Source: Anaerofustis stercorihominis (GTDB lineage: Bacteria; Bacillota; Clostridia; Eubacteriales; Anaerofustaceae). From it: 64,000 nucleotides of DNA. This document shows positions 36,407 through 45,918 of the stretch, piece after piece; position 1 is the first letter of the stretch, and each line of letters starts with the position of its first letter. Made by a program: the position numbers and the translations under genes. Location of the stretch: NCBI RefSeq assembly GCF_024623185.1, contig NZ_JANJZK010000009.1:36470-100469 (forward strand), in the 5' to 3' direction. A model generated the notes under the pieces. It had not been told where the DNA came from. It did no database searches and was given only the letters and a program-made list of their open reading frames with translations.

Positions 36407-37326
36407 AAATAAAAGATTGTGAAATAAAGATTAGAGCTTGGGAAGCAGAGAAAGCTGCTTTAAACATAGATGAAGGTCAAAGATATGATGAGATAAACAA
36501 GGAAATCATAGAGCTTAAGAAAGAAGCTTATTCAAATTTAGAACCGTGGGACAGAGTATATCTTGCAAGACATCAGGACAGACCCAAGGCTTCGGATTAC
36601 ATATCTTTGATAATCGATAACTTTTACGAACTTCACGGAGACAGATGTTACGGTGATGACAATGCTTTGATCGGTGGGATAGGAACTTTTAAAGGTATTC
36701 CCGTTACTGTGCTGGCACAGGCGAAAGGTAAGACTTTGGAAGAAAATCTTACGAGAAACTTTGGGATGATGAACCCCGAAGGGTACAGAAAAGCTCTAAG
36801 GCTTGCAAAGGAAGCAGAAAAATTTCATAGACCGATAATAAATATAGTAGATACTGCGGGTGCTTATCCGGGTAAGGGTGCCGAAGAAAGAGGACAGGCG
36901 GAAGCTATTGCAAAATGTCTGTATGAATTTTCTAATCTTAAAACTCCGGTAATAAGCGTAGTTATTTCAGAGGGGGGAAGCGGCGGTGCGCTTGCATTAA
37001 GCATTGCCGATAGGATAGTGATGCTTGAAAATGCAATATATTCTGTCCTCTCTCCCGAAGGTTTTGCGAGTATCTTATGGAAAGATGAAAGCAGGGCGGA
37101 AGAAGCCAGCAAGTATATGAGACTTACATCTTATGATTTATATGAAAAAGGTATCATTGACCATATAATAAAAGAGCCTGCCGGAGGTGCTCAAAACGGA
37201 CTTGAATATGTGGCAGCACAAATTGCTGTTTACATCGAAACAGAACTTAAAGAGCTTATGCAGAAAAAGGATAGGCTGCTTACCAGAGAGAGATTTTTAA
37301 AATATCGAAAAATAGGAATGATTTAA
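36403..37326 (+). CDS. accA: Acetyl-CoA carboxylase carboxyltransferase alpha subunit
   Basis: 307 residues. The N-terminal helical segment with EPWDRVYLARHQDRP and the core IVDTAGAYPGKGAEERGQAE, SEGGSGGALALS are AccA motifs. Partner of AccD; its start overlaps the accD stop by four bases (ATGA), a sign of coupled 1:1 synthesis. Confidence 0.97.
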   Translation: MKIKDCEIKIRAWEAEKAALNIDEGQRYDEINKEIIELKKEAYSNLEPWDRVYLARHQDRPKASDYISLIIDNFYELHGDRCYGDDNALIGGIGTFKGIPVTVLAQAKGKTLEENLTRNFGMMNPEGYRKALRLAKEAEKFHRPIINIVDTAGAYPGKGAEERGQAEAIAKCLYEFSNLKTPVISVVISEGGSGGALALSIADRIVMLENAIYSVLSPEGFASILWKDESRAEEASKYMRLTSYDLYEKGIIDHIIKEPAGGAQNGLEYVAAQIAVYIETELKELMQKKDRLLTRERFLKYRKIGMI

Positions 37327-37327
37327 T

Positions 37328-38296
37328 ATGAACAATAGAAAAATTCTGGGATATGGTTATTATATTCCAAAGAATATGATTACCAACCATGATTTGGAGA
37401 AAATAGTCGACACCAGCGATGAGTGGATAAAAAGCAGGTCGGGGATAGAAACGAGATACATAAGCAGTGAAGAAAATACAAGTGCTATTTCATATAATGC
37501 GGCGTTAAAAGCAATAGATGACGCAGGTATCAAAAATGAAGATATCGACCTAATAATATGTGCCACCTGCACTCCCGACAATCTAACCCCGTCTACGGCT
37601 TGTCTGATACAAGAAAAGCTTGGGCTTAATGATAAACATGTGATGGCTTTTGATATAAGCGCCGCATGCAGCGGATTTCTGTATGCAATGCAGGTTGCGA
37701 GTATGATGCTCATAGAATATAAATGTGCTCTGATAATCGGTGCGGAAACGCTTAGCAAAGTAATCGACTGGAGTGACAGGAATACTTGTGTGCTTTTTGG
37801 AGACGGTGCAGGTGCTGTGATAATGAAAAGAAAAGAAACAAATAAGGAAATGTTTTTCTATGCAAACAGCGAAGGGGATAATGAAGGTAAACTTAGGATA
37901 AAAGGACCAAGCTTAAAAGAGCCTTTAAAGAATGAACTAAGAGAAATAGGTCATATCAAAATGGCGGGGAATGATGTTTTTCGTTTTGCCGTAAGGGCAA
38001 TGAGTGAAGCTTTGATCAAAGTTCTTGAGAAGGCTGATAAGACAATAGACGATATTGACTTATTTATTCCTCATCAGGCTAATTACAGGATTATAAAACA
38101 TGTTATCAGAAAACTTAAAATAGACGAAAGAAAATTATATATAAATCTAAATAATTACGGAAATACTTCAGCCGCAAGCGTTGCTATAGCCTTGGCTGAA
38201 GCAAAGGAAAAAGGACTAATAAAAGAAGGAGCAAAAATTGTTTTAATAGGATTTGGAGCTGGATTTACTTATGCTTCGGGTTATATTGAAATATAG
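37328..38296 (+). CDS. fabH: 3-oxoacyl-ACP synthase III
   Basis: 322 residues. Catalytic Cys in ISAACSGFLYAM (about 113), His in PHQAN (about 250) and Asn in NYGNTSAAS (about 280). It condenses acetyl-CoA or branched acyl-CoA with malonyl-ACP to start chains. The Shine-Dalgarno is weak (AGGAAT), and it follows accA by one base, so coupling is likely. No MarR/FabT gene sits next to it, unlike in Lactobacillales. Confidence 0.97.
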   Translation: MNNRKILGYGYYIPKNMITNHDLEKIVDTSDEWIKSRSGIETRYISSEENTSAISYNAALKAIDDAGIKNEDIDLIICATCTPDNLTPSTACLIQEKLGLNDKHVMAFDISAACSGFLYAMQVASMMLIEYKCALIIGAETLSKVIDWSDRNTCVLFGDGAGAVIMKRKETNKEMFFYANSEGDNEGKLRIKGPSLKEPLKNELREIGHIKMAGNDVFRFAVRAMSEALIKVLEKADKTIDDIDLFIPHQANYRIIKHVIRKLKIDERKLYINLNNYGNTSAASVAIALAEAKEKGLIKEGAKIVLIGFGAGFTYASGYIEI

Positions 38297-38312
38297 TAGA
38301 AAAGTTATGGTA

Positions 38313-39257
38313 ATGTTAAATGAAATGTTAGGTATAAAATATCCGATTATTCAAGGTGCTATGGCAAATATTGCTACAGCCGAATTTGCGGCATGCGTAA
38401 GTAATGCGGGGGGACTTGGAATTATCGGGACAGGTGCTATGACGTGTGTTCAGGCAAGGGAAGAGATCAATAAATGCAAAAGTCTAACGGATAAGCCTTT
38501 TGGGGTAAATGTAATGATGATGAACCCTGAAACCGAAGAAATAATGAATATGCTTTGTGAAGAAAAGGTTTCTGTTGTAACTACCGGAGCGGGAAATCCG
38601 GGTAAATATGTTGAAGCTCTAAAAAAATCAGGAGCAAAAATATTTCCTATATCTCCAAGCGTAGCACTGGCAAAAAGACTTGCAAGAGCAGGCGTCGATG
38701 CGATAATCGTCGAAGGCGGCGAATCGGGCGGTCATGTAGGCGAACAAACAACAATGGCTCTTGTTCCTCAGATCGTAGATGCGGTTGATGTTCCCGTTAT
38801 AGCTGCGGGAGGTATTGCCGACGGAAGAGGTTTTAATGCTGCATTATCCCTCGGTGCCATAGGTGTTCAAGTGGGGACTTGTCTGTTAGTATCGGAGGAA
38901 TGTCCTATACATGAAAATTATAAATCAGCAGTTCTAAAAGCGAAGGATACCGATACGATAGTTACGGGTAAAAGTTTGAACGCACCTGTTAGAGTCCTTA
39001 AAAATAAAATGAGCAAGGAGTATGTAAAGCTTGAATCTACTCTTGCAAACAGGGAAGAACTTGAAAAACTTACCCTTGGGGGGCTTAGAAAGGCTGTCTT
39101 TGAAGGTGATATGGTTACCGGTTCCGTAATGATGGGACAAATTGCGGGAATGTGCAAAGAAATTTTACCTATGAAGGAAATACTTAAAAATATAATGGAC
39201 TCTTCAAAGAGAGAACTGGAAATATTAATTGAAAAACATAAGGAGTTAGAATGTTAA
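38313..39257 (+). CDS. fabK: Enoyl-ACP reductase II (FMN-dependent)
   Basis: 314 residues from ATG 38313 (ATG 38307 also possible; the longer frame inside fabH is rejected). FabK/2-nitropropane dioxygenase fold: start LGIKYPIIQGAMANIATAE, FMN-phosphate loop VEGGESGGHVGEQTT, GGIADGRG. It reduces the enoyl-ACP double bond. There is no FabI in the window. Its end overlaps the second oxidoreductase by seven bases. Confidence 0.94.
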   Translation: MLNEMLGIKYPIIQGAMANIATAEFAACVSNAGGLGIIGTGAMTCVQAREEINKCKSLTDKPFGVNVMMMNPETEEIMNMLCEEKVSVVTTGAGNPGKYVEALKKSGAKIFPISPSVALAKRLARAGVDAIIVEGGESGGHVGEQTTMALVPQIVDAVDVPVIAAGGIADGRGFNAALSLGAIGVQVGTCLLVSEECPIHENYKSAVLKAKDTDTIVTGKSLNAPVRVLKNKMSKEYVKLESTLANREELEKLTLGGLRKAVFEGDMVTGSVMMGQIAGMCKEILPMKEILKNIMDSSKRELEILIEKHKELEC

Positions 39258-40339
39258 GAGAAGTAAGAATTAAAGATAAAGAGCTCAGCGTTCCGATAAT
39301 ACAAGGCGGAATGGGAGTTGGGGTATCTTTATCTTCACTTGCAGGAAGTGTTATGAAAGAAGGAGCGATGGGGGTGATAAGTGCCGCTCATCCCGGATAC
39401 AGAAAACCTGACTTTAACAAAAATTCTCTAAAATGCAATATGGAAGCAATAATTGAAGAAGCAAAAAAAGCAAGAGAAATAAGCACAGGGAACGGGCTTT
39501 TAGGCGTTAACATAATGGTAGCAAGCAAAGATTATGCAGAATATGTTAAAGCTGCGGTAAAAGCTAAGGTGGACGCTATTATATCAGGTGCGGGGCTTCC
39601 GCTTGATTTACCGAAGCTTGTGGAAGATAAAAGTATTTTGCTTGCACCTATAGTATCGAGCGGCAGAGCTATTAGACTGATACTTAAAAGGTGGAGTAAA
39701 AGGCATAGTACAATTCCTGATTTTGTTGTTATAGAAGGAAGCGAAGCCGGCGGACATCTCGGATTTAAAAAGGAAGATTTGGAAAATGGGACTTGTGAAA
39801 GTCTGGATAAGATTTTTGGTGATGTTAAAAACGAACTCGCACCTTTTGAAGAAGAGTATAAAAAAACTGTTCCTGTTTTTGTTGCCGGGGGTATTTATAC
39901 CGGAAGCGATATAGCACACTTTATAAAAAAGGGGGCTGACGGAGTACAAATGGGTACAAGATTTATTGCTACCAAAGAATGTGATGCTTCACAGGAATTT
40001 AAAGATATGGTAATAAATGCAAAAAAAGAAGATATATCTATAGTTAAAAGTCCTACCGGATTTCCGGGAAGAGGAATTATGAACCCATTTATGCAAAAGG
40101 TAGAAAACAGAGGCAATATAAGTATGTCTTCTTGCTATAACTGTTTATCTCTTTGTAATCCAAGCGATACTCCATACTGCATTTCTCAGGCACTAATTCA
40201 GTCCGTAAAAGGGAATGTGGATAACGGACTTATATTCGTAGGAAGCAATGCTTCAAGAGTTAATAAGATGACTACGGTACATGAACTCATCAAAGAATTG
40301 GTAGACGGTGCAAATAAAGAATTGAAGGAGAATGAATAG
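39251..40339 (+). CDS. Second FMN nitronate-monooxygenase-family protein with C-terminal Cys cluster
   Basis: 362 residues. TIM-barrel start VPIIQGGMGVGVSLSSLAG and FMN loop EGSEAGGHLGF mark the nitronate monooxygenase/FabK superfamily. Unlike FabK it has an insertion after the FMN loop and a late segment SSCYNCLSLCNPSDTPYC with four Cys (CxxC-x3-C-x7-C), possibly metal-binding. It is coupled to fabK and fabD, so a role in lipid synthesis is likely, but the reaction is unknown. Confidence 0.8.
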   Translation: MLREVRIKDKELSVPIIQGGMGVGVSLSSLAGSVMKEGAMGVISAAHPGYRKPDFNKNSLKCNMEAIIEEAKKAREISTGNGLLGVNIMVASKDYAEYVKAAVKAKVDAIISGAGLPLDLPKLVEDKSILLAPIVSSGRAIRLILKRWSKRHSTIPDFVVIEGSEAGGHLGFKKEDLENGTCESLDKIFGDVKNELAPFEEEYKKTVPVFVAGGIYTGSDIAHFIKKGADGVQMGTRFIATKECDASQEFKDMVINAKKEDISIVKSPTGFPGRGIMNPFMQKVENRGNISMSSCYNCLSLCNPSDTPYCISQALIQSVKGNVDNGLIFVGSNASRVNKMTTVHELIKELVDGANKELKENE

Positions 40340-41257
40340 ATGAAACTAGGATTTTTATTTGCCGGACAGGGAACCCAAAGTGTCGGCATGGGAAAAGAAT
40401 TATATGATACATATGCTGAAGCAAGAGATATATTTGATAGTGTTAAGCTTGATTATGACGTTAAAGAACTTTGTTTTAACGGGCCCAAAGAAAAGCTTGA
40501 CGATACGGCATATTCTCAAAGTGCGATACTTACCACGTCTATGGCTATAGCAAACGTAGTTAAGTCCAAGGGAATAAATCCCGATTTTGTATGCGGACTT
40601 TCATTAGGTGAATATTCTGCTCTTTGTTATGCGGGAGCTTTTAGTGTAAATGAAGCGGCTAATATCGTTAGGAAACGTGGACAGATAATGGCGAATGCTC
40701 TTCCTAAAGGAACTTCTAAAATGGTCGCGGTAATGAACTTTGATAAAGATATAATTAAAGAGACTTGTGAGGAAGTAAAGTCGGAAGGTATTTGCGAAAT
40801 AGCAAATTATAATTCTTCCGCACAAATAGTTATAACAGGTGAAGTTAAAGCTGTTGATAGAGCTTGTGAACTGCTTAAGGAAAAAGGAGTCAGAAGACTT
40901 ATCCCTTTAAATGTGAGCGGAGCTTTTCATTCCTCTCTTTTGGAAGATGCGTCAGCAGAACTTAACAAAGTATTAAGCGAATATGATATAAAGAAACCTG
41001 AGATACCTGTTTTATATAATGTGACAGGAAAAGAATACGACGGAGATATAAAAGAAATATTGACCAAACAAATCAAATCAAGTGTGTACTTTATGCAGAT
41101 GGTTGAATACATGATCGATAAAGGTGTTGAAGCTTTTGTTGAAATAGGACCCGGTAAAGTACTTAAAGGATTTGTGAGAAAGATAAACAAGGATATACCT
41201 GTATACAGTGTAGAGGATAATAAATCACTTGAAGAAATGTTAGGAGCGTTGAAATAA
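40340..41257 (+). CDS. fabD: Malonyl-CoA:ACP transacylase
   Basis: 305 residues. [12 protein letters not shown] start, nucleophile Ser in [10 protein letters not shown] (about residue 89; the Leu replaces the His of E. coli GHSLGE, a common Firmicutes variant) and the later His in GAFHSSLL. It loads malonyl onto ACP. It starts one base after the preceding stop and overlaps fabG by one base. Confidence 0.97.
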   Translation: MKLGFLFAGQGTQSVGMGKELYDTYAEARDIFDSVKLDYDVKELCFNGPKEKLDDTAYSQSAILTTSMAIANVVKSKGINPDFVCGLSLGEYSALCYAGAFSVNEAANIVRKRGQIMANALPKGTSKMVAVMNFDKDIIKETCEEVKSEGICEIANYNSSAQIVITGEVKAVDRACELLKEKGVRRLIPLNVSGAFHSSLLEDASAELNKVLSEYDIKKPEIPVLYNVTGKEYDGDIKEILTKQIKSSVYFMQMVEYMIDKGVEAFVEIGPGKVLKGFVRKINKDIPVYSVEDNKSLEEMLGALK

Positions 41258-41994
41258 TGGATAGAAAAACTGCGGTTGTAACGGGAGCAGGCAGAGGTAT
41301 CGGACGAGCTGTTGCCGTGGCTCTTGCCAAAGACGGATATAATGTAGTAATAAACTATAACGGAAGCAGAGAAAAAGCAGAGAAAGTTGCTATGGAATGC
41401 AGAGAGCATGGTGTGGAAGCCATTACCGTGAAAGCAAATGTATCTGATTTTAGTGAAAGCGAAGAGCTTATAAAGAAGACTATTGATGAGTTTGGAAGTA
41501 TAGATGTACTTGTCAATAATTCGGGAATCACTAGGGATAATTTGCTTCTTAGGATGAAAGAAGAAGATTTTGACAGTGTAATAGATGTGAATTTAAAGGG
41601 TACTTTCAATACAATAAAACATGCAACCAGACAAATGATGAAACAAAAAAGCGGTTCTATAATCAATATGTCAAGCGTTGTAGGTATATCGGGAAATGCC
41701 GGACAAGCCAATTACTCTGCAAGTAAAGCCGGTGTAGTCGGACTTACAAAGTCTGTTGCAAGAGAACTTGCTTCAAGAGGGATAAGAGTGAATGCTATAG
41801 CTCCCGGATTTATCGAAAGCGATATGACAAATGAATTAAATGATAAAGCAAAAGATGAAATATTAAAGGGTATTCCGCTTAAGTCTATAGGAAAAGGCGA
41901 AGATGTTGCTAATTTGGCGGTGTTCTTAGCCGGAGAAAAAAGCAGATATATAACCGGTCAGGTCATAAATGTAGACGGCGGAATGGTGATGTAG
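41257..41994 (+). CDS. fabG: 3-oxoacyl-ACP reductase
   Basis: 245 residues. Short-chain dehydrogenase: NADPH loop [10 protein letters not shown] (8-17), NNSGITRD, catalytic Ser in NMSSVVG, Tyr-Lys in YSASKAG. It reduces 3-oxoacyl-ACP. The C-terminal [12 protein letters not shown] is the family end. Coupled to fabD and fabF. Confidence 0.97.
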   Translation: MDRKTAVVTGAGRGIGRAVAVALAKDGYNVVINYNGSREKAEKVAMECREHGVEAITVKANVSDFSESEELIKKTIDEFGSIDVLVNNSGITRDNLLLRMKEEDFDSVIDVNLKGTFNTIKHATRQMMKQKSGSIINMSSVVGISGNAGQANYSASKAGVVGLTKSVARELASRGIRVNAIAPGFIESDMTNELNDKAKDEILKGIPLKSIGKGEDVANLAVFLAGEKSRYITGQVINVDGGMVM

Positions 41995-42002
41995 GAGGCA
42001 TG

Positions 42003-43241
42003 ATGAAAAGAAGAGTAGTAATCAGTGGACTTGGAGCTGTTTCTCCAATCGGTAATGATGTTGATACGATGTGGAACTCTATAAAAGAGGGGAAATGCGG
42101 TATCGATGAAATCACTCATTTTGATACGAGTGAATACAGAGTTAAACTTGCTGCACAAGTCAAAGACTTGGATATGGAAAAATATCTTAAGAAAAGAGAA
42201 ATCAAATTCAACGACAGGTTTACAACATTTGCTCGTATTGCTGCAATGCAGGCAATGGATGACAGCAGTATAGACCTTGAAAATGTAGATAAAAATCGTT
42301 TTGGAGTAATAATAGCCAGCGGTATCGGCGGTATCGAAACTATAGAAAATGCACAGATGAATATGGAAAAGAGAGGTCCCAGTAAGGTTTCTCCTTACTT
42401 TATTCCTATGTGTCTTATTAATCTTGCGGCGGGAAATGTTGCAATAGATTTTGGTCTTAAAGGGCATTGTTCTTCCACCGTAACAGCTTGTGCCGCAGCA
42501 AGTAATGCAATAGGCGAAGCTTTTCATAAAATTAGAGACGGATATGAAGATTTAATGCTTGCCGGAGGAAGTGAAGCTTCCATAACTCCTCTTGCAATGG
42601 CAGGATTTATGTCAATGAGAGCACTTCATGAAGGTGATGATAAAAACAGAGCGAGTATACCTTTCGATAAGGACAGAAGCGGTTTTGTAATGGGAGAAGG
42701 TGCCGGAGTTCTGCTTTTGGAAGAATATGAACATGCGAAGAAGAGAGGAGCTAAAATCTATGCGGAAATCGTAGGCTACGGTGCCACATGCGATGCATAT
42801 CATGTAACGGCTCCTATTGATGACGGAAGCGGCGGAGCAGGTGCAATGGTAAATGCGATAAAAGATGCGGATATCAAAGCAAATGATATAGATTATATAA
42901 ATGCACATGGAACCAGCACACCGTTAAACGATAAAACCGAAACCATGGCGGTAAAATCAGCGTTTGGAAATCATGCTAAAGAACTTAAGATATCTTCTAC
43001 AAAGTCCAACACAGGTCACCTTCTCGGTGCTTCCGGGGCAATCGAAGCTATTATTTCAATAAAAGCTATAGAAGACAGTTTTATTCCTCCTACGATAAAT
43101 TATAAAAACGAAGATGAAGACTGCGATTTAAATATCGTTCCAAACAAGGGACTGAACGAAGAAGTAAATTATGCTATGAGCAATTCTTTAGGGTTCGGCG
43201 GACATAATGCTTCATTGATATTTAAAAAGGCAGGTAAATAA
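42003..43241 (+). CDS. fabF: 3-oxoacyl-ACP synthase II
   Basis: 412 residues from the second of two adjacent ATGs (42000 is only 1 nt from the AGGAGG). Start MKRRVVISGLGAVSPIG. Catalytic Cys in VTACAAASNAIG (about 163), His in HGTSTPLND (about 303) and His in NTGHLLGASG (about 340). It elongates acyl-ACP. The Shine-Dalgarno overlaps the fabG stop. Confidence 0.97.
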   Translation: MKRRVVISGLGAVSPIGNDVDTMWNSIKEGKCGIDEITHFDTSEYRVKLAAQVKDLDMEKYLKKREIKFNDRFTTFARIAAMQAMDDSSIDLENVDKNRFGVIIASGIGGIETIENAQMNMEKRGPSKVSPYFIPMCLINLAAGNVAIDFGLKGHCSSTVTACAAASNAIGEAFHKIRDGYEDLMLAGGSEASITPLAMAGFMSMRALHEGDDKNRASIPFDKDRSGFVMGEGAGVLLLEEYEHAKKRGAKIYAEIVGYGATCDAYHVTAPIDDGSGGAGAMVNAIKDADIKANDIDYINAHGTSTPLNDKTETMAVKSAFGNHAKELKISSTKSNTGHLLGASGAIEAIISIKAIEDSFIPPTINYKNEDEDCDLNIVPNKGLNEEVNYAMSNSLGFGGHNASLIFKKAGK

Positions 43242-43242
43242 A

Positions 43243-43671
43243 ATGATTTATAATTCCAATGATATTCAAAAGATAATACCACATAGATATCCTTTTTTAC
43301 TTGTAGATACTATCGAAGAAATAATCGATGACACTACCATTATAGGAAAGAAGTGCGTCAGCGCCAATGAAATGCAGTTTATGGGGCATTTCCCGGAAAA
43401 GCATGTAATGCCGGGAGTTTTGATGATCGAAGCTCTCGCTCAAACTGGTGCAGTCTTATTGCTATCTAAAGAGGAAAACAGAGGTAAGATTGCAGTTCTT
43501 GCCGGAGTTAATAAAATACGTTTTAAAAGACAAGTCATTCCCGGAGATACTTTGACTTTAAAAGTAGAGCTTACGAAGATGAAAGCGGGCATAGGTTTTG
43601 CCAATGCTACGGCTCTCGTTGGAGATGAAGTTGCCGTTAAAGGAGAAATAATGTTTGCGATAGATAAATAA
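43243..43671 (+). CDS. fabZ: 3-hydroxyacyl-ACP dehydratase FabZ
   Basis: 142 residues. HRYPFLLVDTIEE start, catalytic His in GHFPEKHVMPG and Glu in MIEALAQTGA. It dehydrates 3-hydroxyacyl-ACP. No FabM or FabA is present here, so how unsaturated chains are made is not explained by this operon. Last gene of the operon. Confidence 0.97.
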   Translation: MIYNSNDIQKIIPHRYPFLLVDTIEEIIDDTTIIGKKCVSANEMQFMGHFPEKHVMPGVLMIEALAQTGAVLLLSKEENRGKIAVLAGVNKIRFKRQVIPGDTLTLKVELTKMKAGIGFANATALVGDEVAVKGEIMFAIDK

Positions 43672-43700
43672 GAAGGAAGAATAATCTTTCTTCTTTTTTA
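43670..43700 (+). terminator. Terminator of the acc-fab operon
   Basis: AAGAAGGAAGA (43670-43680) with TCTTTCTTCTT (43685-43695), loop ATAA, then T-run. It begins inside the fabZ stop codon. Confidence 0.88.
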
Positions 43701-43714
43701 TTGTTTAAGTTATC

Positions 43715-43743
43715 TTGATAATTATTATATTAAGTTATATAAT
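43715..43743 (+). promoter_or_regulatory. Promoter abutting the sortase start
   Basis: TTGATA (43715-43720), 17-bp spacer, TATAAT (43738-43743). The predicted transcription start is within a few bases of the ATG at 43751. Confidence 0.6.
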
Positions 43744-43750
43744 GTACACT

Positions 43751-44509
43751 ATGAAAAAGAAAAAAGTAAAAGTAATCAAAAAGCATAAAAAAGATAAAAA
43801 CAGTTTAAAAAAGAATATTTTATTATATGTACTTCTCGGTGTGTTCAGCATTACACTTTTATTTTCGGTGTATAAAATTTATACTATAACATCTGCATAT
43901 AATCAAGGGACCAATACATATCAAAGCATAAAAAACGAGGCAAAGAAATCGGAAAGAGAAATAGATTTTGATAAATTAAAGAGTATTAATCCCGATGTAA
44001 TAGGCTGGCTGTATTCCAAAGATACTACGATAGATTATCCTGTAGTTCAGGGAAGCGATAATGATTATTATTTGTCACATTTATTTGACAACACTCAAAA
44101 TTCCAGCGGTTCGGTATTTATGGATTATACAAAGAAAAAGAACTTTAAAAGTAAAAATACTATTCTTTATGCTCATAACATGAAAAACGGAAGTATGTTT
44201 GCGAGTCTTATGGGATATAAGGATCCCGAGTATTATAATTCTCATAAAACATTAGACCTTTACACTCCAAATCAAAATTATGAGATAGAAGTTGTTTACG
44301 GATTTGTAATAGATGCATATAAATGGGATGATAATAAATTTGTATTGGATGAAAATAAAGATGATTTGCTTTTACATGCCAAGTCAAATACTACATTCAA
44401 CAGCGGAAAAACAATAAGTGATAATGATAAAATAATAACCCTTTCAACGTGTTCATACGAAATGGAAGAGGGAAGATATGTATTGATAGGAAAACTGATT
44501 AAGAAATAA
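43751..44509 (+). CDS. Class B sortase
   Basis: 252 residues from ATG 43751; ATG 43742 lies inside the predicted -10. Lys-rich N-terminus, one membrane anchor (22-44), then the sortase domain with His142 (YAHNM), Cys234 (LSTCSYE) and Arg242 (GRYVLIG), all catalytic residues present. It attaches proteins to the wall or pilus; no sorting-signal substrate lies next to it. No Shine-Dalgarno is evident. Confidence 0.9.
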   Translation: MKKKKVKVIKKHKKDKNSLKKNILLYVLLGVFSITLLFSVYKIYTITSAYNQGTNTYQSIKNEAKKSEREIDFDKLKSINPDVIGWLYSKDTTIDYPVVQGSDNDYYLSHLFDNTQNSSGSVFMDYTKKKNFKSKNTILYAHNMKNGSMFASLMGYKDPEYYNSHKTLDLYTPNQNYEIEVVYGFVIDAYKWDDNKFVLDENKDDLLLHAKSNTTFNSGKTISDNDKIITLSTCSYEMEEGRYVLIGKLIKK

Positions 44510-44533
44510 AAAACGCCATTAATAGGCGTTTTT
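44509..44533. terminator. Bidirectional terminator, sortase / DUF523
   Basis: AAAAACGCC / GGCGTTTTT (44509-44517 with 44525-44533), loop ATTAATA, between convergent genes. Confidence 0.9.
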
Positions 44534-44965
44534 TTATAGCTCATTTTCATTTAAAACTTTGATGTTATTTTCAATCAAAATACTTGCGGTCATTCCTTTT
44601 CCTTTTACCAACGTACCGTTAAAATTCCCGTCATAAATTTCATTATTCCCGCATGACGGAGAATTTGCTTTAAGTATCGCAAATCTAACGTTATTTTCTT
44701 TTGCTGTTTTTAAAGTTTCTAAAGCTCCGTCTTTAAAATTTGCAGTTACATCTTTTCCGCTCTTTGTAATTACTTTATCGTTTTTTATCTCACATGGTTC
44801 TCTCGGAGTCATAAGTCCTCCAAGCTGTTCGGGACATACTAAAATCAAATTATATTTTTCTCTTAGCTTATTAATTATCGTATCATCGATTTTGTTATTC
44901 CCTCCGCTGTATTTGCAGTTTTCTCCAATCAGACAAGCCGAAACTAAAATATTTTCTTTATTCAT
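44534..44965 (-). CDS. DUF523 family protein
   Basis: 143 residues from the ATG at 44965 with AGAGG six nt upstream. Conserved pattern: VSACLIGENCKYSGG near the start, CPEQLGGLMTPREPCEI, LKANSPSCGNNEIYDG. The several Cys and the SPSCG motif suggest a thiol or metal-dependent enzyme; function of DUF523 is not established. It lies downstream of yqeY on the same strand. Confidence 0.88.
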   Translation of the reverse strand: MNKENILVSACLIGENCKYSGGNNKIDDTIINKLREKYNLILVCPEQLGGLMTPREPCEIKNDKVITKSGKDVTANFKDGALETLKTAKENNVRFAILKANSPSCGNNEIYDGNFNGTLVKGKGMTASILIENNIKVLNENEL

Positions 44966-45017
44966 AATTACCTCTAAATTAAAAATAAGAAGTGTCACCA
45001 CTCCTTATCTTATATAA

Positions 45018-45461
45018 TTAATTTAATAATTCTCTTGCTACTTCATTAACGACTTTGCCGTCTGTCTTTCCTTTCACTTTCGGCATAACTTCGCTCATAA
45101 TCTTGCCCATATCTTTGGCTGTTTTTGCACCTACTTTATCAATAGCTTCTTTGACTATTTCTTTAACTTCCTCTTTTGAAAGTTGTTTAGGTAAGTACTT
45201 CATCAAAACATCAAGCTCAGCTTTAGTCTCTTCAACTAGGTCATCTCTTCCTGCTTTAACAAATTCATTTAAAGAGTCTCTTCTTTGTTTAACTTGTTTT
45301 GCTACGACATCAAGAATTTGTAAATCATCTAATTCTTTCTTGGTATCTTTTTCAATTTGTAGTATCGCAGCTCTGACCATTGTAACAGTAGATTTTGCTA
45401 TATTGTCTTTTTCTTTCATGGCTTTTTTCAAATCGCCAAGTAAAGTTTCTTTAAGTGACAT
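45018..45461 (-). CDS. yqeY: GatB/YqeY-domain protein
   Basis: 147 residues starting MSLKETLLGDLKKAMKEKD. All-helical GatB/YqeY family, related to the tail of the tRNA amidotransferase GatB. The motif KYLPKQLSKEE and GKIMSEVMPKVKGKTDG are typical. It may act on tRNA; role unproven. It follows rpsU by 16 bp, the usual Firmicutes pairing. RBS GGAAG. Confidence 0.93.
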   Translation of the reverse strand: MSLKETLLGDLKKAMKEKDNIAKSTVTMVRAAILQIEKDTKKELDDLQILDVVAKQVKQRRDSLNEFVKAGRDDLVEETKAELDVLMKYLPKQLSKEEVKEIVKEAIDKVGAKTAKDMGKIMSEVMPKVKGKTDGKVVNEVARELLN

Positions 45462-45477
45462 ACAAAACACTTCCTAA

Positions 45478-45657
45478 TTATCTTTTATTTTTTTTCTTTC
45501 TGGCTGCTTCAGCTTTTTTCTTTCTTTTAACGCTTGGCTTTTCATAGTGCTCTCTTTTTCTGATTTCAGACATTACACCAGCCATAGCTGTTTTTTTCTT
45601 AAATCTTTTTAAAGCGCTCTCTAGTGATTCGCCTTCTCTTAATCTTACTTCTGACAT
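45478..45657 (-). CDS. rpsU: 30S ribosomal protein S21
   Basis: 59 residues: [19 protein letters not shown], then [18 protein letters not shown] and a basic tail. S21 binds the 30S platform near the anti-Shine-Dalgarno. RBS GGAGGG eight to ten nt upstream. It has a near-perfect promoter and is the first gene of rpsU-yqeY(-DUF523). Small enough to be overlooked. Confidence 0.97.
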   Translation of the reverse strand: MSEVRLREGESLESALKRFKKKTAMAGVMSEIRKREHYEKPSVKRKKKAEAARKKKNKR

Positions 45658-45711
45658 TCTTCAACCCTCCCCTCTAACCGTGGGTTATCACGTTTGTAAG
45701 TAGCATAAATT

Positions 45712-45740
45712 ATTATAAAAAAATAAGCGGGATATGTCAA
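45712..45740 (-). promoter_or_regulatory. rpsU promoter
   Basis: On the minus strand: TTGACA (45740-45735), 17-bp spacer, TATAAT (45717-45712); both hexamers match consensus. Confidence 0.9.
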
Positions 45741-45918
45741 TAAAAATTGGGTGTTCTTTTGAAAAAAACAAGCTTTATAAGAGTTATTTTCATGAAACCC
45801 TCTAAAAAATTAAATTAACAGAATAATTTAACTAATTATTAACTTTAAATAAATTTATTTATCTTTATGATTTTTATAAAATTTAATTTAAATAATCATA
45901 TAAATAAAATATAAATAT

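Noticed and set aside
40359..40550. Alternative plus-frame ORF inside fabD
   Set aside because: Out of frame with the clear FabD sequence; no Shine-Dalgarno.
40600..40660. Loss of the FabD GHSLGE motif as an oddity
   Set aside because: GLSLGE is a common Firmicutes variant and the nucleophile Ser is intact.
45055..45477. Plus-strand 140-codon frame over yqeY
   Set aside because: Ser/Phe-rich antisense translation of a helical Lys/Glu protein; no Shine-Dalgarno.
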